From JASJCP01 sp051155735 (lineage in GTDB: Bacteria; Cyanobacteriota; Cyanobacteriia; Cyanobacteriales; Xenococcaceae): DNA of 35,691 nucleotides. Positions 1 through 8,378 of the stretch are shown piece after piece. The notes under the pieces are model-generated. The model did no database searches. It was not told the origin of the DNA and saw only the letters and a program-made list of their open reading frames with translations. The position numbers and the translations under genes are program-made. Position 1 is the first letter of the stretch. Every line of letters starts with the position of its first letter. The stretch lies in contig DAXETX010000238.1 in the NCBI GenBank assembly GCA_051155735.1, forward strand, positions 1 through 35,691, read 5' to 3'.

Positions 1-927
1 ATTACTACTGCGCCACCTTTTCTTTGTCTCGTCGGCTATCTAGCCAATTATTGCTTTAGTATTCCCTATGTCTGTTTAATCTACGACCTATATCCTGATG
101 TCGCCACCGAGTTCGGACTAATTTCGCCACAACATCCTATTACTAAATTGTGGCACTGGCTAAACTTACGAGTCTGGTCTAGGGCTAAAAGCATTGTTGT
201 CTTAAGCGAGACGATGGGCGATCGAATTGTGGCTAGACATTCTTCCGTTGCTAGCAAGATAACTGTAATTCATAATTGGGCAAATGCTGACTGGATCAAA
301 CCTGTAAGTAAAGAACAAAATTGGTTTGCCAGGCAACATGGCATCGATCGCGAATTTACCGTGCTATATTCAGGCAATCTCGGACGTTGTCACGATTTAG
401 ACACCATTCTAGGGGCAATGCAACTCTTAAAAAATCGACCAGTCAAATTTGTCTTTATTGGTGCAGGTGCTAAACACCAACAGTGTCAAAACAAAGCTCA
501 AGAATTAGGTTTAAAGAATTGTCAATTTTTGCCTTACCAAGATAAAAGCAATCTGCCTTATTCTCTAACAGCTTGCGATTTAGCCTTAGTTAGTATTGCT
601 CCCAAAATGGAAGGGGTAGTAGTTCCGAGTAAACTGTACGGTGTCATGGCAGCAGGAAAAGCGATCGCAGCTATTTGTGAACCTCATTCTTATTTAAGAG
701 AGTTATTGGCTAAAGCTAAATGCGGTGTTTGCTTTGATAACAACGATAGTCAAAGTCTGGCTCAGTTTATTTTAAATTTGGCTGCCGATCCTAACAGAGC
801 CGTGGCGATGGGTACAGCAGGAAGAAAATATTTAGAAGCTAATTTTACTCCCAAAATTATCGCCAAACAATATAGTCAAGTTCTCGATCCGATGCAGAGT
901 TATGGTTCTAAAGTAGTTAGTGGTTAG
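1..927 (+). CDS. Glycosyltransferase family 4, WbuB-like (5' truncated by window)
   Basis: This is the C-terminal part of a GT-B fold glycosyltransferase. The frame is open from base 1, and the first residues read like the N-terminal half of a WbuB-type GT4 (a YDLYPDVA motif about 30 residues in). The true start therefore lies upstream; the TTG at 148 is internal. The C-terminal nucleotide-sugar domain is intact: YSGNLGRCHD begins the second Rossmann domain, and VVPSKLYGVMAAGK is the donor-binding loop typical of the WbuB/colanic-acid group, which replaces the plain EX7E motif. It probably adds a sugar to a lipid-linked glycan on the cytoplasmic face. Its neighbours upstream are outside the window. 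The last codons run into a heptamer-like repeat at the stop. The family call is firm; donor and acceptor are unknown. Confidence 0.88.
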   Translation: MTTAPPFLCLVGYLANYCFSIPYVCLIYDLYPDVATEFGLISPQHPITKLWHWLNLRVWSRAKSIVVLSETMGDRIVARHSSVASKITVIHNWANADWIKPVSKEQNWFARQHGIDREFTVLYSGNLGRCHDLDTILGAMQLLKNRPVKFVFIGAGAKHQQCQNKAQELGLKNCQFLPYQDKSNLPYSLTACDLALVSIAPKMEGVVVPSKLYGVMAAGKAIAAICEPHSYLRELLAKAKCGVCFDNNDSQSLAQFILNLAADPNRAVAMGTAGRKYLEANFTPKIIAKQYSQVLDPMQSYGSKVVSG

Positions 928-1050
928 AGTTATTTTTTAAGACAAAGCACAAAAATTAAATAATTGTTGCTAACTTAAAGAAATTAAAGATTTTCTGGCA
1001 AGATTGGCGTTCAAAATGATGGTAATCGGATTTTTGAATTAAGCGTAATT

Positions 1051-3018
1051 ATGTCAGAAGCAACCATAGAATCAATACTTCACGAAAAACGTCTATTTAA
1101 TCCGCCAGAGGATTTGGTGCAAAATGCTCAAATTAAAAGTATCGCTGAGTATCAACAACTTTATGAACAAGCAGCAGCCGATCCAGCTAGTTTTTGGGCA
1201 AAATTAGCCGAAACAGAATTACATTGGTTTCAAAAATGGGAGCGAGTTCTAGATTGGCAACCGCCTTTTGCCAAGTGGTTTGTCAATGGCAAAATCAATA
1301 TTTCCTACAACTGTTTAGACCGTCATCTTACTACCTGGCGCAAAAACAAAGCAGCCCTAATTTGGGAAGGAGAACCAGGTGACTCGCGTACCTTAACTTA
1401 CGCCCAACTGCATCGGGAAGTTTGCCAAATGGCAAATGTCTTAAAAGACTTAGGAGTCAAAAAAGGCGATCGCGTCGGGATATATCTGCCGATGATTCCT
1501 GAAGCAGCGATCGCGATGCTAGCTTGTGCCAGAATTGGCGCGCCCCATAGTGTAGTGTTTGGTGGGTTTAGTGCCGAAGCCTTAAAAGCCCGTCTGCAAG
1601 ATGCCGAAGCTAAAATTGTAATTACGGCTGATGGCGGTTTTCGCAAAGATAAAATTGTCCCCCTCAAATCAGCAGTAGATGAGGCACTTCAAGATAATGC
1701 TGTTCCCAGTGTTGAGAAGGTATTAGTAGTGCAACGCACCAAACAAGACATCCCGATGGTATCAGGGCGAGATGTTTGGTGGCACGAACTACAACCTACT
1801 GCATCCCCAGACTGTCCTGCTGAACCGATGGATAGTGAAGATATGCTGTTTATTCTCTACACTAGTGGTACGACAGGGATGCCCAAAGGAGTCGTTCACA
1901 CCACAGGCGGTTATAACCTCTATACACACATTACGACTAAATGGACCTTCGATCTTAAAGATACCGATGTCTATTGGTGTACTGCTGATGTCGGTTGGAT
2001 TACAGGACACAGTTATATTGTTTATGGACCACTTTCTAATGGTGCAACCAGTGTGATGTATGAAGGTGCGCCCCGTCCTTCTAATCCTGGTTGTTTTTGG
2101 GATATCGTCGAAAAATATGGTGTAACGATCTTCTATACTGCACCGACCGCCATTCGCGCCTTTATTAAAATAGGTGATGAACATCCCAACGCCCGCGATC
2201 TTTCCTCACTGCGCATTTTAGGCACTGTCGGCGAACCAATCAATCCTGAAGCTTGGATCTGGTATCACCAAGTTATCGGTCACGAAAAATGTCCCATCGT
2301 TGATACTTGGTGGCAAACCGAAACAGGAGGATTTATGATTACCCCCTTACCTGGTGCAACTCCCACCAAGCCAGGTTCGGCAACTCGTCCTTTTCCTGGC
2401 ATTGTCGCTGATATTGTCGATCTAGAAGGAAATCCTGTAGGGACAAATGAGGGTGGTTATCTCGTAATTAAACATCCTTGGCCCAGTATGATGCGAACCG
2501 TTTATAAAAACGAGCAACGCTTCCGCAATACCTATTGGGAGCATATTCCTCCCAAAGAGGGAAATTATCTTTATTTTGCAGGAGATGGCGCAAGAAAAGA
2601 TGAAGATGGCTATTTTTGGGTCATGGGTCGAGTTGATGATGTAATGAACATCTCAGGACACCGTTTAGGAACAATGGAAGTAGAATCAGCACTAGTATCT
2701 CATCCTGCCGTAGCCGAAGCAGCAGTAGTATCCCGTCCCGATGCTGTCAAAGGTCAAGACATTTATGCTTTTGTGATTTTAGAAGGCTCTCATCAGCCCA
2801 GTGAAACATTAAAAGCCGAACTCAAACAGCACGTAGTTGCCGAAATTGGCGCGATCGCTCGTCCAGGAGAAATTCGCTTTACTGATGCCTTACCAAAAAC
2901 CCGTTCTGGTAAGATTATCCGCCGTTTCTTGCGTAATTTAGCAGCAGGAGAGGAATTAGTCGGAGATATCTCGACAATGGAAGACCTCAGTGTCTTAGAT
3001 AAGCTGCGAGAAGGCTAA
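1051..3018 (+). CDS. acs: Acetyl-CoA synthetase (AMP-forming)
   Basis: Acs activates acetate to acetyl-CoA through acetyl-AMP in the cytosol. The 655-residue length is normal for the family. The ATP-binding loop TSGTTGMPKG is at residues 271-280, the WWQTETGG adenylate-binding motif is near residue 420, and the C-terminal PKTRSGKIIRR motif places the catalytic, potentially acetylatable lysine at about residue 621. In other bacteria this lysine is switched off by reversible acetylation; that is family knowledge, not visible here. The ATG at 1051 gives the expected N-terminus (ESILHEKRLF). The gene stands alone, followed by a hairpin terminator candidate, and is convergent with the HTTM-like gene. 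The reaction is essentially certain from motif content. Confidence 0.97.
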   Translation: MSEATIESILHEKRLFNPPEDLVQNAQIKSIAEYQQLYEQAAADPASFWAKLAETELHWFQKWERVLDWQPPFAKWFVNGKINISYNCLDRHLTTWRKNKAALIWEGEPGDSRTLTYAQLHREVCQMANVLKDLGVKKGDRVGIYLPMIPEAAIAMLACARIGAPHSVVFGGFSAEALKARLQDAEAKIVITADGGFRKDKIVPLKSAVDEALQDNAVPSVEKVLVVQRTKQDIPMVSGRDVWWHELQPTASPDCPAEPMDSEDMLFILYTSGTTGMPKGVVHTTGGYNLYTHITTKWTFDLKDTDVYWCTADVGWITGHSYIVYGPLSNGATSVMYEGAPRPSNPGCFWDIVEKYGVTIFYTAPTAIRAFIKIGDEHPNARDLSSLRILGTVGEPINPEAWIWYHQVIGHEKCPIVDTWWQTETGGFMITPLPGATPTKPGSATRPFPGIVADIVDLEGNPVGTNEGGYLVIKHPWPSMMRTVYKNEQRFRNTYWEHIPPKEGNYLYFAGDGARKDEDGYFWVMGRVDDVMNISGHRLGTMEVESALVSHPAVAEAAVVSRPDAVKGQDIYAFVILEGSHQPSETLKAELKQHVVAEIGAIARPGEIRFTDALPKTRSGKIIRRFLRNLAAGEELVGDISTMEDLSVLDKLREG

Positions 3019-3032
3019 TCGCCAATCAGCGA

Positions 3033-3056
3033 GGATGGGTATTATACTCATCCTTT
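3033..3056 (+). terminator. Hairpin terminator candidate after acs
   Basis: An 8-base-pair stem (3033-3040 with 3046-3053, including one G-U pair) with a 5-base loop starts 15 bases after the acs stop. Only a short T run follows, so intrinsic termination may be weak. The convergent gene ends about 60 bases further on. Confidence 0.5.
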
Positions 3057-3090
3057 ACTCCAGACAAAATAAAACAACCAAAGCCAACAA

Positions 3091-3120
3091 ATCATCTGGG
3101 TTCATCTGTGTTTATCTGTG
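3091..3120. repeat. Three tandem degenerate 10-base units
   Basis: Three consecutive decamers (ATCATCTGGG, TTCATCTGTG, TTTATCTGTG) lie between acs and the HTTM-like gene. The last unit contains the minus-strand stop codon of the HTTM-like gene (3112-3114), so its final codons come from the repeat. From memory, similar ATCTGTGTTCATCTGTG-type sequence is dispersed in many unrelated bacterial genomes; I cannot confirm that here. Confidence 0.6.
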
Positions 3121-4242
3121 GACTTCATTTAACTCCTTAACTGGCTCAACACTGCTCTTTTTAACAGTAATTAAAATCAAGTTAATCCCAATAATAATTG
3201 CTGCTAATAGCCAAACCACAATACTATTATATAAGCCATTACCTGGAACAAAAGTAAAACCTTGTCCATAAAGCTTTCGTAAAAAATGAGCTAAAAAAAG
3301 ACTAAATGTCGTACCAGCAAAAAAATACTTTATTTTATTTGAACTTAAAAACTTATTATTCCTAAATAGCTGTTCTTTAATCAAAGCAAAATCAACAAAA
3401 GCTAGATAAACTACAAAATAGTTAACAAAAGCAATATTGAGTAATAAAGTATTAGATAAATGAAATAAACAAGCCACAAGTAGCCACAATAGCCACAATT
3501 TTCTTAAAGAACTTAGAAGAATAATCAATGCTGAAAGTTCAAAAATTACAGCAGTGTAATCGGCAAACTCAAAAATCCATTTTGGTACTTCTAAAATACT
3601 TGAAGCTAATAACTGATTTCGATTAAGATCGTAATAGCCAGGATAAAACCAAGATAAAAATCCACTAGTAGTAAAATCAAAATCGACCCAATTGATTAAT
3701 TTTTTAAACCCTGCTGTAATCATGCCAAAAGCTAGGATAACTGAAAAAAGTGCTAAAGCTTTTTTCGCCGAATTTTGTGGTGAAATTTTATCAGGAACTA
3801 AAGCATAATATGCTCCCCAATTAGAAAAAAACATACAAAATAACAAAGCTAAAAGCATTATATCGTGATCGATTTTGCCAAAAGAATATCTAAAATTATT
3901 GCCAACTAACCAACTAATCAATAAAATACAATTAAATAATTTAGCTTTGATTCCTAAAGTCAAAAAAAGCAGACTAACAATAATCAAAAGATCGATACTG
4001 TAGAAAAATAAATCGCCAGGAAAAGTATTAAATAAATTGGCGATACTTAGATATGGCGGATCAAAAAAAGCTTTAGGAGCTTGGGAAATCCAGCCAAAAT
4101 GAGGAATTGCAAAGAGTAATAAAAAAATTCCTAAAATCCAGCGAAAAATTCCTAGAGAGCTTTCTTGTACCATTGTCGCCGTAGTAATACGCTCCCAAAA
4201 AATATAGTTAAGCCACTTAATATAACGATATAGTTCTTTCAT
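3112..4242 (-). CDS. HTTM-domain-like multi-pass membrane protein
   Basis: A hydrophobic protein of about 376 residues with roughly eight to ten membrane segments. The first begins in an FRWILGIFLLLFAIPHFGW stretch, which resembles the start of the HTTM domain, the membrane module related to vitamin K-dependent gamma-carboxylase. No gamma-carboxylase function can be claimed: the long lumenal domain of the true carboxylase is absent, and bacterial HTTM proteins are largely uncharacterised. I chose the ATG at 4242 (MKELYRY) over an in-frame ATG at 4281, because a GGAAG ribosome binding site lies a few bases before 4242. The gene overlaps the upstream 172-residue gene by 26 bases, suggesting coupled translation and a shared function. 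The family call is moderate. Confidence 0.65.
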   Translation of the reverse strand: MKELYRYIKWLNYIFWERITTATMVQESSLGIFRWILGIFLLLFAIPHFGWISQAPKAFFDPPYLSIANLFNTFPGDLFFYSIDLLIIVSLLFLTLGIKAKLFNCILLISWLVGNNFRYSFGKIDHDIMLLALLFCMFFSNWGAYYALVPDKISPQNSAKKALALFSVILAFGMITAGFKKLINWVDFDFTTSGFLSWFYPGYYDLNRNQLLASSILEVPKWIFEFADYTAVIFELSALIILLSSLRKLWLLWLLVACLFHLSNTLLLNIAFVNYFVVYLAFVDFALIKEQLFRNNKFLSSNKIKYFFAGTTFSLFLAHFLRKLYGQGFTFVPGNGLYNSIVVWLLAAIIIGINLILITVKKSSVEPVKELNEVHR

Positions 4243-4735
4243 TTCTGACTTCCTGTGAAATTTCTTTTCCGCTATTAGCATCCAACTCTTTAAATTCAGA
4301 TCTAATCACAAATGCTGTAGTTGATAATCCTAATTGACTTAATTTGTTTGATAACCAAAGTTTAGCTTCCTCTTGATTTTCTAAACCAAAACCTTTACGG
4401 TTTACCTCTACTTCTCCGAAACCTCGAATAAACATTTTTTTAGTAGGATTTGTTGATAAACCAAAGTCACTTCTAGATATAGCATACAGATATTGACCAG
4501 GAATAGGTGAGAGAAATTCTCTAGCGTCGATCTTTTGTAATTCTCCTTGAGAATCATAACCATAAAGCGACAGTTTCCGAACTCTGATTATTCCTTCTTG
4601 AAGATTGATTTCTGTAGCCCCTGAAGGTAAAAGAATTGCAGGATAAGGCTCAAAAGTGGTATTAGACATAAGATAAGGAAACAAAAGAATAATACCTAAA
4701 CAAATTGTAAATTTAAGAGAAAATAATGGTTTCAT
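4217..4735 (-). CDS. Small membrane-anchored protein paired with the HTTM-like protein
   Basis: A 172-residue protein of unknown function. Residues 8-24 form one hydrophobic helix (a signal anchor or uncleaved signal peptide), followed by an extracytoplasmic domain with mixed beta content and no cysteines. I recognise no domain. It is first in a two-gene minus-strand operon: its 3' end overlaps the start of the HTTM-like gene by 26 bases. A small exported partner next to an HTTM-like membrane protein suggests the two act together at the membrane. That is inference from position only. The ATG at 4735 gives a sensible MKP...LKF start before the helix. Confidence 0.7.
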   Translation of the reverse strand: MKPLFSLKFTICLGIILLFPYLMSNTTFEPYPAILLPSGATEINLQEGIIRVRKLSLYGYDSQGELQKIDAREFLSPIPGQYLYAISRSDFGLSTNPTKKMFIRGFGEVEVNRKGFGLENQEEAKLWLSNKLSQLGLSTTAFVIRSEFKELDANSGKEISQEVRNERTISLY

Positions 4736-5262
4736 CTTATAGTACCGAGAAAAATTAAATGTTGGTGCTGTAAAATTAATTACTAGTTAACAAAACTATT
4801 GAAAGATCTAGTAAAAAATTAGATAATAACAAGTTAAATCGGGATTTGAAAAATTTTGCTTAATCAGCTATAATTCATCATTGCTCGCCGTTATTTTAAG
4901 CATTAAACTAAGAATATCTTAAATCTTAATTTTAAATTTAAGTCATTAAAAATTTAAAATAAATAATCTGTATTATAAGTTTAATTTGCCCCATAATCCA
5001 TTTTAGGGAGATATCACACTAAATCTTGTTTAGATACACTATTTAAAAGTTGTGTGAAGGTAGAGGGCGCGCAAGAGGGCTTAGATGAGTTAAGTTCTGA
5101 GGCTTCACCGTTTGATGGCATGGCAGTCCGCAGAAGCTTTAAGTTCGTTTGAGACTTCTAGTTTAAAAGTAGGTTTTGGCAATCGGATTTCATATCACCT
5201 CGAACTTCCTAGGTTTCAGTCTCAGATTCTTTTATGCTTTAAGAAAATCCCATTTTAAGTTT
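4736..5262. other. Intergenic region with promoter and long leader before the phytyltransferase gene
   Basis: About 530 bases between divergent genes. The first half is very AT-rich and holds a good plus-strand promoter (4846-4874). From about 4995 the composition becomes less AT-rich, and an open frame runs from 4997 to a TGA at 5150-5152. From a GTG at 5054 it would encode 32 residues. Two imperfect direct copies of TTAAGTTC..GAG.CTTC lie near 5090-5110 and 5139-5158. No tRNA or convincing known RNA element was seen. The short frame may be a remnant rather than a gene. Confidence 0.45.
4846..4874 (+). promoter_or_regulatory. Sigma70-type promoter candidate
   Basis: The -35 TTGAAA is at 4846-4851 (five of six consensus bases). 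A 17-base spacer follows, then a perfect -10 TATAAT at 4869-4874. Transcription would start near 4881 and leave a leader of about 380 bases before the phytyltransferase ATG at 5263, unless it serves a small RNA or the short open frame at 5054-5152. Confidence 0.55.
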
Positions 5263-6162
5263 ATGATTTGGACATCTAGTCTTTGGAAATTTTCCCGCCC
5301 TCACACTATAGTCGGTACAACACTTAGTGTTTTAGCTATCTATCTTATTTCTCTAGCTACTACCAATAGTGCAATTTCGAGACTAAACATCTGGCAAATG
5401 CTCGCTGTCTGGATAGCTTGCTTATGTGGCAATGTTTATATTGTCGGATTAAATCAGTTAACTGATGTTGAGATTGACCGCATCAATAAACCTCACTTAC
5501 CTCTAGCTGCTGGTGAATTTTCTCTCAAGCAAGGAAAATGGATTGTTGGTATTACAGGATTGTTAGCAATTCTCATTGCTGCTTTATCAGGTATTTGGTT
5601 ATTAGCAACCATTATAATTAGTCTATTTATTGGCACAGCTTACTCTTTACCGCCAATTCGCTTAAAGCGATTTCCCTTGTTTGCTGCGTTGTGCATCTTG
5701 ACAGTGCGAGGCGTAATTGTCAATTTGGGGATCTTTTTGCACTTTACCTCTAAGTTTCAAGGTAAAGAATTACTGAATCTCAATATTGAGTTACTGACTT
5801 TGTTTATTTTATTATTTACTATTGCGATCGCCATTTTTAAAGATGTCCCCGATTTAGAAGGCGATCAAAAGTATAATATCTCTACTTTTACCCTAATTTT
5901 GGGCAAGTCAACCGTATTTAATCTCTCTCGTGGCGTAATAACTTTTTGTTACTTGGGCATGATAGGAGTCGGATTTTTGGGCTTAAATGGCATAAACTCG
6001 CGTTTTTTTGCAGTTTATCATTTAATTTTACTCGGATTACTCTGGTGGCGCAGTCAAGCAGTAGATTTGGCACAAAAAAGCCAAATCACTAGTTTTTATC
6101 AATTTATCTGGAAACTATTTTTTCTAGAATATTTGCTGTTTCCTCTAGCTTATTTTGTTTAG
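5263..6162 (+). CDS. hpt: Homogentisate phytyltransferase
   Basis: An integral membrane prenyltransferase of the UbiA superfamily. It joins phytyl diphosphate to homogentisate with decarboxylation, the committing step of tocopherol synthesis. It has both Mg-prenyl-diphosphate motifs: an NQLTDVEIDRINKP block at residues 64-77 and KDVPDLEGD near 193-201. About nine hydrophobic segments surround them. The frame is open upstream to 5176, but the ATG at 5263 gives a 299-residue protein starting MIWTSSLWKFSRPHT, close to the usual length and start of cyanobacterial enzymes. The tocopherol cyclase gene follows after 27 bases, matching the slr1736-slr1737 pairing of Synechocystis. Other UbiA-type enzymes (chlorophyll synthase, homogentisate solanesyltransferase) are less likely given this partner. 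Confidence 0.92.
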   Translation: MIWTSSLWKFSRPHTIVGTTLSVLAIYLISLATTNSAISRLNIWQMLAVWIACLCGNVYIVGLNQLTDVEIDRINKPHLPLAAGEFSLKQGKWIVGITGLLAILIAALSGIWLLATIIISLFIGTAYSLPPIRLKRFPLFAALCILTVRGVIVNLGIFLHFTSKFQGKELLNLNIELLTLFILLFTIAIAIFKDVPDLEGDQKYNISTFTLILGKSTVFNLSRGVITFCYLGMIGVGFLGLNGINSRFFAVYHLILLGLLWWRSQAVDLAQKSQITSFYQFIWKLFFLEYLLFPLAYFV

Positions 6163-6189
6163 ATCGGATATTTGTCAAGCTATACAGAC

Positions 6190-7317
6190 ATGAGTCAAAC
6201 TTACTGTTCGCGAATTTTTCAACCCCCTAACTCTCAACAAACTCCCCATAGTGGTTATCACTGGGATCGACAAGCAGCAAATTATTTTGAAGGATGGTAT
6301 TTTCGCCTCACATTACCGAAAATCAAGCAAACTTTTGCCTTTATGTATTCCATCGAAGACCCTTTAGGTGGACAATCTAATAGTGGTGGTGCAGTACAAA
6401 TTTTGGGAATTGACGAAGCTTATCTTTGTCGCACTTTTCCCCATGTTAAACAGTTTTGGGCAAGTCGTGATAGTTTAGGACTCGGACATTGGGGCAAAAC
6501 TCAACTAGCAGTAACTCCCCAGTTACTATCACCGCGAGAATTTACGACTCATATTAAAGAAGGTTATCAAGCAACCGCAACTTTAAATCAGGGTTGTATT
6601 TACGATCCTCGTAGTCAAAAATATTTCCGCTGGGAATATCAAATTAAACCGATATATGGTTGGGGAAATGCTAGTTCGATGCAACAAGCTACTGCGGGTT
6701 GGCTTTCTTATTTACCAATCTTCGATCCAGGATGGCAAATTTTAATGGCTCATGGGTTAGCAACTGGCTGGATTGAGTGGGCAGAAAAAATCTATCATTT
6801 TACTGACGCACCAGCTTATAGTGAGAAAAACTGGGGTACTTCCTTTCCGCAAAAGTGGTTTTGGTTGAATTGCAATAGTTTTAATCATCAATCAGATTTA
6901 GCTCTTACTGCTGCGGGTGGGATCAGGCAGGTATTATGGTGGCAAGAAGCAGTAGCCATGATTGGCATTCATTATCAAGGTAAATTTTATCAATTTGCCC
7001 CTGAAAATGCCGTAGTAAAATGGCAAATTCAACCTTGGGGAGAGTGGCGGATGAGCGCAACTAATCAAGATTTTATCGTAACTCTTAGAGGCATAACAGA
7101 TTTACCAGGTACTTATGTCCGAACTCCTACAGCTAAAGGTTTAGTCTTTAACTGTCGCGATACGACTCAAGGACAGTTATTCTTGGAAATGCGATCGCGT
7201 AGCCCATCGCCAAGACTGCTCTCTGGTAAGCCGTTGCTTCAAGCTGATAGTTGCCATGCTGGTTTAGAAGTAGGTGGCGCACCTTGGGATCGAGCCTTTA
7301 GTGACATCTTAAGCTAA
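6190..7317 (+). CDS. Tocopherol cyclase
   Basis: Closes the chromanol ring of phytyl-benzoquinols to give tocopherols (vitamin E). The N-terminal signature YFEGWYFRLTLP and the C-terminal AGLEVGG motif, with many tryptophans between, match the plant VTE1/Synechocystis slr1737 family. At 375 residues it is about normal length. I prefer the ATG at 6190 over the TTG at 6172. It follows the phytyltransferase gene by 27 bases, almost certainly in one operon. Just before the conserved C-terminus there is a Ser/Arg/Pro-rich segment encoded by a HIP1-containing stretch (about 7190-7238) that looks like a small in-frame insertion. The stop overlaps the end of the convergent galE gene by four bases. 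Confidence 0.94.
   Translation: MSQTYCSRIFQPPNSQQTPHSGYHWDRQAANYFEGWYFRLTLPKIKQTFAFMYSIEDPLGGQSNSGGAVQILGIDEAYLCRTFPHVKQFWASRDSLGLGHWGKTQLAVTPQLLSPREFTTHIKEGYQATATLNQGCIYDPRSQKYFRWEYQIKPIYGWGNASSMQQATAGWLSYLPIFDPGWQILMAHGLATGWIEWAEKIYHFTDAPAYSEKNWGTSFPQKWFWLNCNSFNHQSDLALTAAGGIRQVLWWQEAVAMIGIHYQGKFYQFAPENAVVKWQIQPWGEWRMSATNQDFIVTLRGITDLPGTYVRTPTAKGLVFNCRDTTQGQLFLEMRSRSPSPRLLSGKPLLQADSCHAGLEVGGAPWDRAFSDILS
7190..7238. repeat. Possible in-frame repeat insertion in tocopherol cyclase
   Basis: This stretch starts at a HIP1 octamer (7191-7198) and encodes a low-complexity R-S-R-S-P-S-P-R segment followed by LLSGKP, directly before the conserved AGLEVGG end of the cyclase. GCGAT at 7191-7195 pairs with ATCGC at 7206-7210, and CTTG/CAAG flanks can extend the stem. 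The composition is unlike the rest of the enzyme. The exact borders are not certain from one copy. Confidence 0.4.
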
Positions 7318-8378
7318 GACACTTGATACTGAGGCACGATTTGGGAAAAGGGCGATAAGGGGTCTTCTACTAAATGCTTTTGGCGCTGACGTTTTTGATG
7401 CCATTGCCAGGCGTGAGTGATAATGTCTTCAATGTCAGTATATTCAGGTTGCCAACCGAGAACTTGTCGCACTTTCTGGCTGCTACCAATTAAAATTGGC
7501 GGATCACCTAAACGGCGATCGCATTCTATAATTTTAATTGGTTTTTGAGTAACTAGTTTCGCAGCATTGACAATTTGTCTGACGGAAAAGCCATTACCAT
7601 TGCCCAGATTAAATACTTGACTGTCTTTTTCTGTCAGCAGATATTCTAGTCCTAAGATGTGGGCTTGGGCTAAATCAGCTACATGAATATAGTCTCGAAT
7701 ACAAGTACCGTCTGGAGTCGGATAGTCAGTTCCGAAAATTGAAAGCGATGTTCTTACTCCTAAAGCAGTCTGTAAAACTAGAGGAATTAAATGGGTTTCT
7801 GGTTCGTGATCTTCCCCTAAGTTACCGTCAGGAGAAGCTCCCGCAGCATTGAAATAGCGAAAAATTACTGATTGAAAACCATAGGCTCTGGTATAATCTT
7901 TGAGTAAATTTTCTACCATCAACTTACTCATCCCATAAGGATTAATCGGATTTTGATTGAGGTCTTCGGTAATCGGAATTGTTTCAGGAGTTCCGTAAGT
8001 CGCACAAGTAGAAGAAAAAACGATTTTCTTAATGGCTGCTGCTCGCATCGCCTCCAATAAAGTAAAAGTGCCGATAAAGTTATTGGCGTAATATTTTGCT
8101 GGCTTACTAATTGATTCTCCTACATAAGCAAAAGCTGCAAAATGAATCACCCCTACGACGCAATAGCTGGCAAAAATACTATCTAATAAGGAGCGATCTG
8201 TAATATCACCAACTATCAGGGGAACTTGTAATACTTGCTCGACTAAGTCGCGATGTCCATAAATCAAATTATCTAAGATTAATACTTGATATCCAGCTTG
8301 TTTTAAAGCCATTACAGTGTGAGAGCCTATGTAGCCTGCACCTCCTGTAACAAGAATAGTTTGCTGATTTTTAAACAT
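7314..8378 (-). CDS. galE: UDP-glucose 4-epimerase
   Basis: An extended short-chain dehydrogenase that interconverts UDP-glucose and UDP-galactose using tightly bound NAD. The NAD-binding glycine motif TGGAGYIGS is at residues 11-19. The catalytic YXXXK is Y148/K152 (YGMSK), with the conserved SS..TYG segment at 122-129. Its 354 residues are slightly longer than the usual ~340 because of a short C-terminal tail. The ATG at 8378 is the natural start. It is transcribed toward the tocopherol genes and overlaps the cyclase stop by four bases. It lies divergent from the polysaccharide operon, so it plausibly supplies UDP-galactose to it. A related epimerase with a different UDP-sugar substrate cannot be excluded. 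Confidence 0.93.
   Translation of the reverse strand: MFKNQQTILVTGGAGYIGSHTVMALKQAGYQVLILDNLIYGHRDLVEQVLQVPLIVGDITDRSLLDSIFASYCVVGVIHFAAFAYVGESISKPAKYYANNFIGTFTLLEAMRAAAIKKIVFSSTCATYGTPETIPITEDLNQNPINPYGMSKLMVENLLKDYTRAYGFQSVIFRYFNAAGASPDGNLGEDHEPETHLIPLVLQTALGVRTSLSIFGTDYPTPDGTCIRDYIHVADLAQAHILGLEYLLTEKDSQVFNLGNGNGFSVRQIVNAAKLVTQKPIKIIECDRRLGDPPILIGSSQKVRQVLGWQPEYTDIEDIITHAWQWHQKRQRQKHLVEDPLSPFSQIVPQYQVS

Noticed and set aside
1789..2184. 131-codon open frame on the minus strand within acs
   Set aside because: Fully antisense to strongly conserved acs sequence, with no recognisable domain; a codon-bias shadow.
3035..3271. 78-codon plus-strand frame after acs
   Set aside because: Starts inside the terminator hairpin, runs through the decamer repeat and overlaps the HTTM-like gene antisense; no protein features.
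5054..5152. 32-codon frame before the phytyltransferase gene as a firm gene
   Set aside because: Too short, GTG start, no clear ribosome site or known homologue; kept only as an observation.
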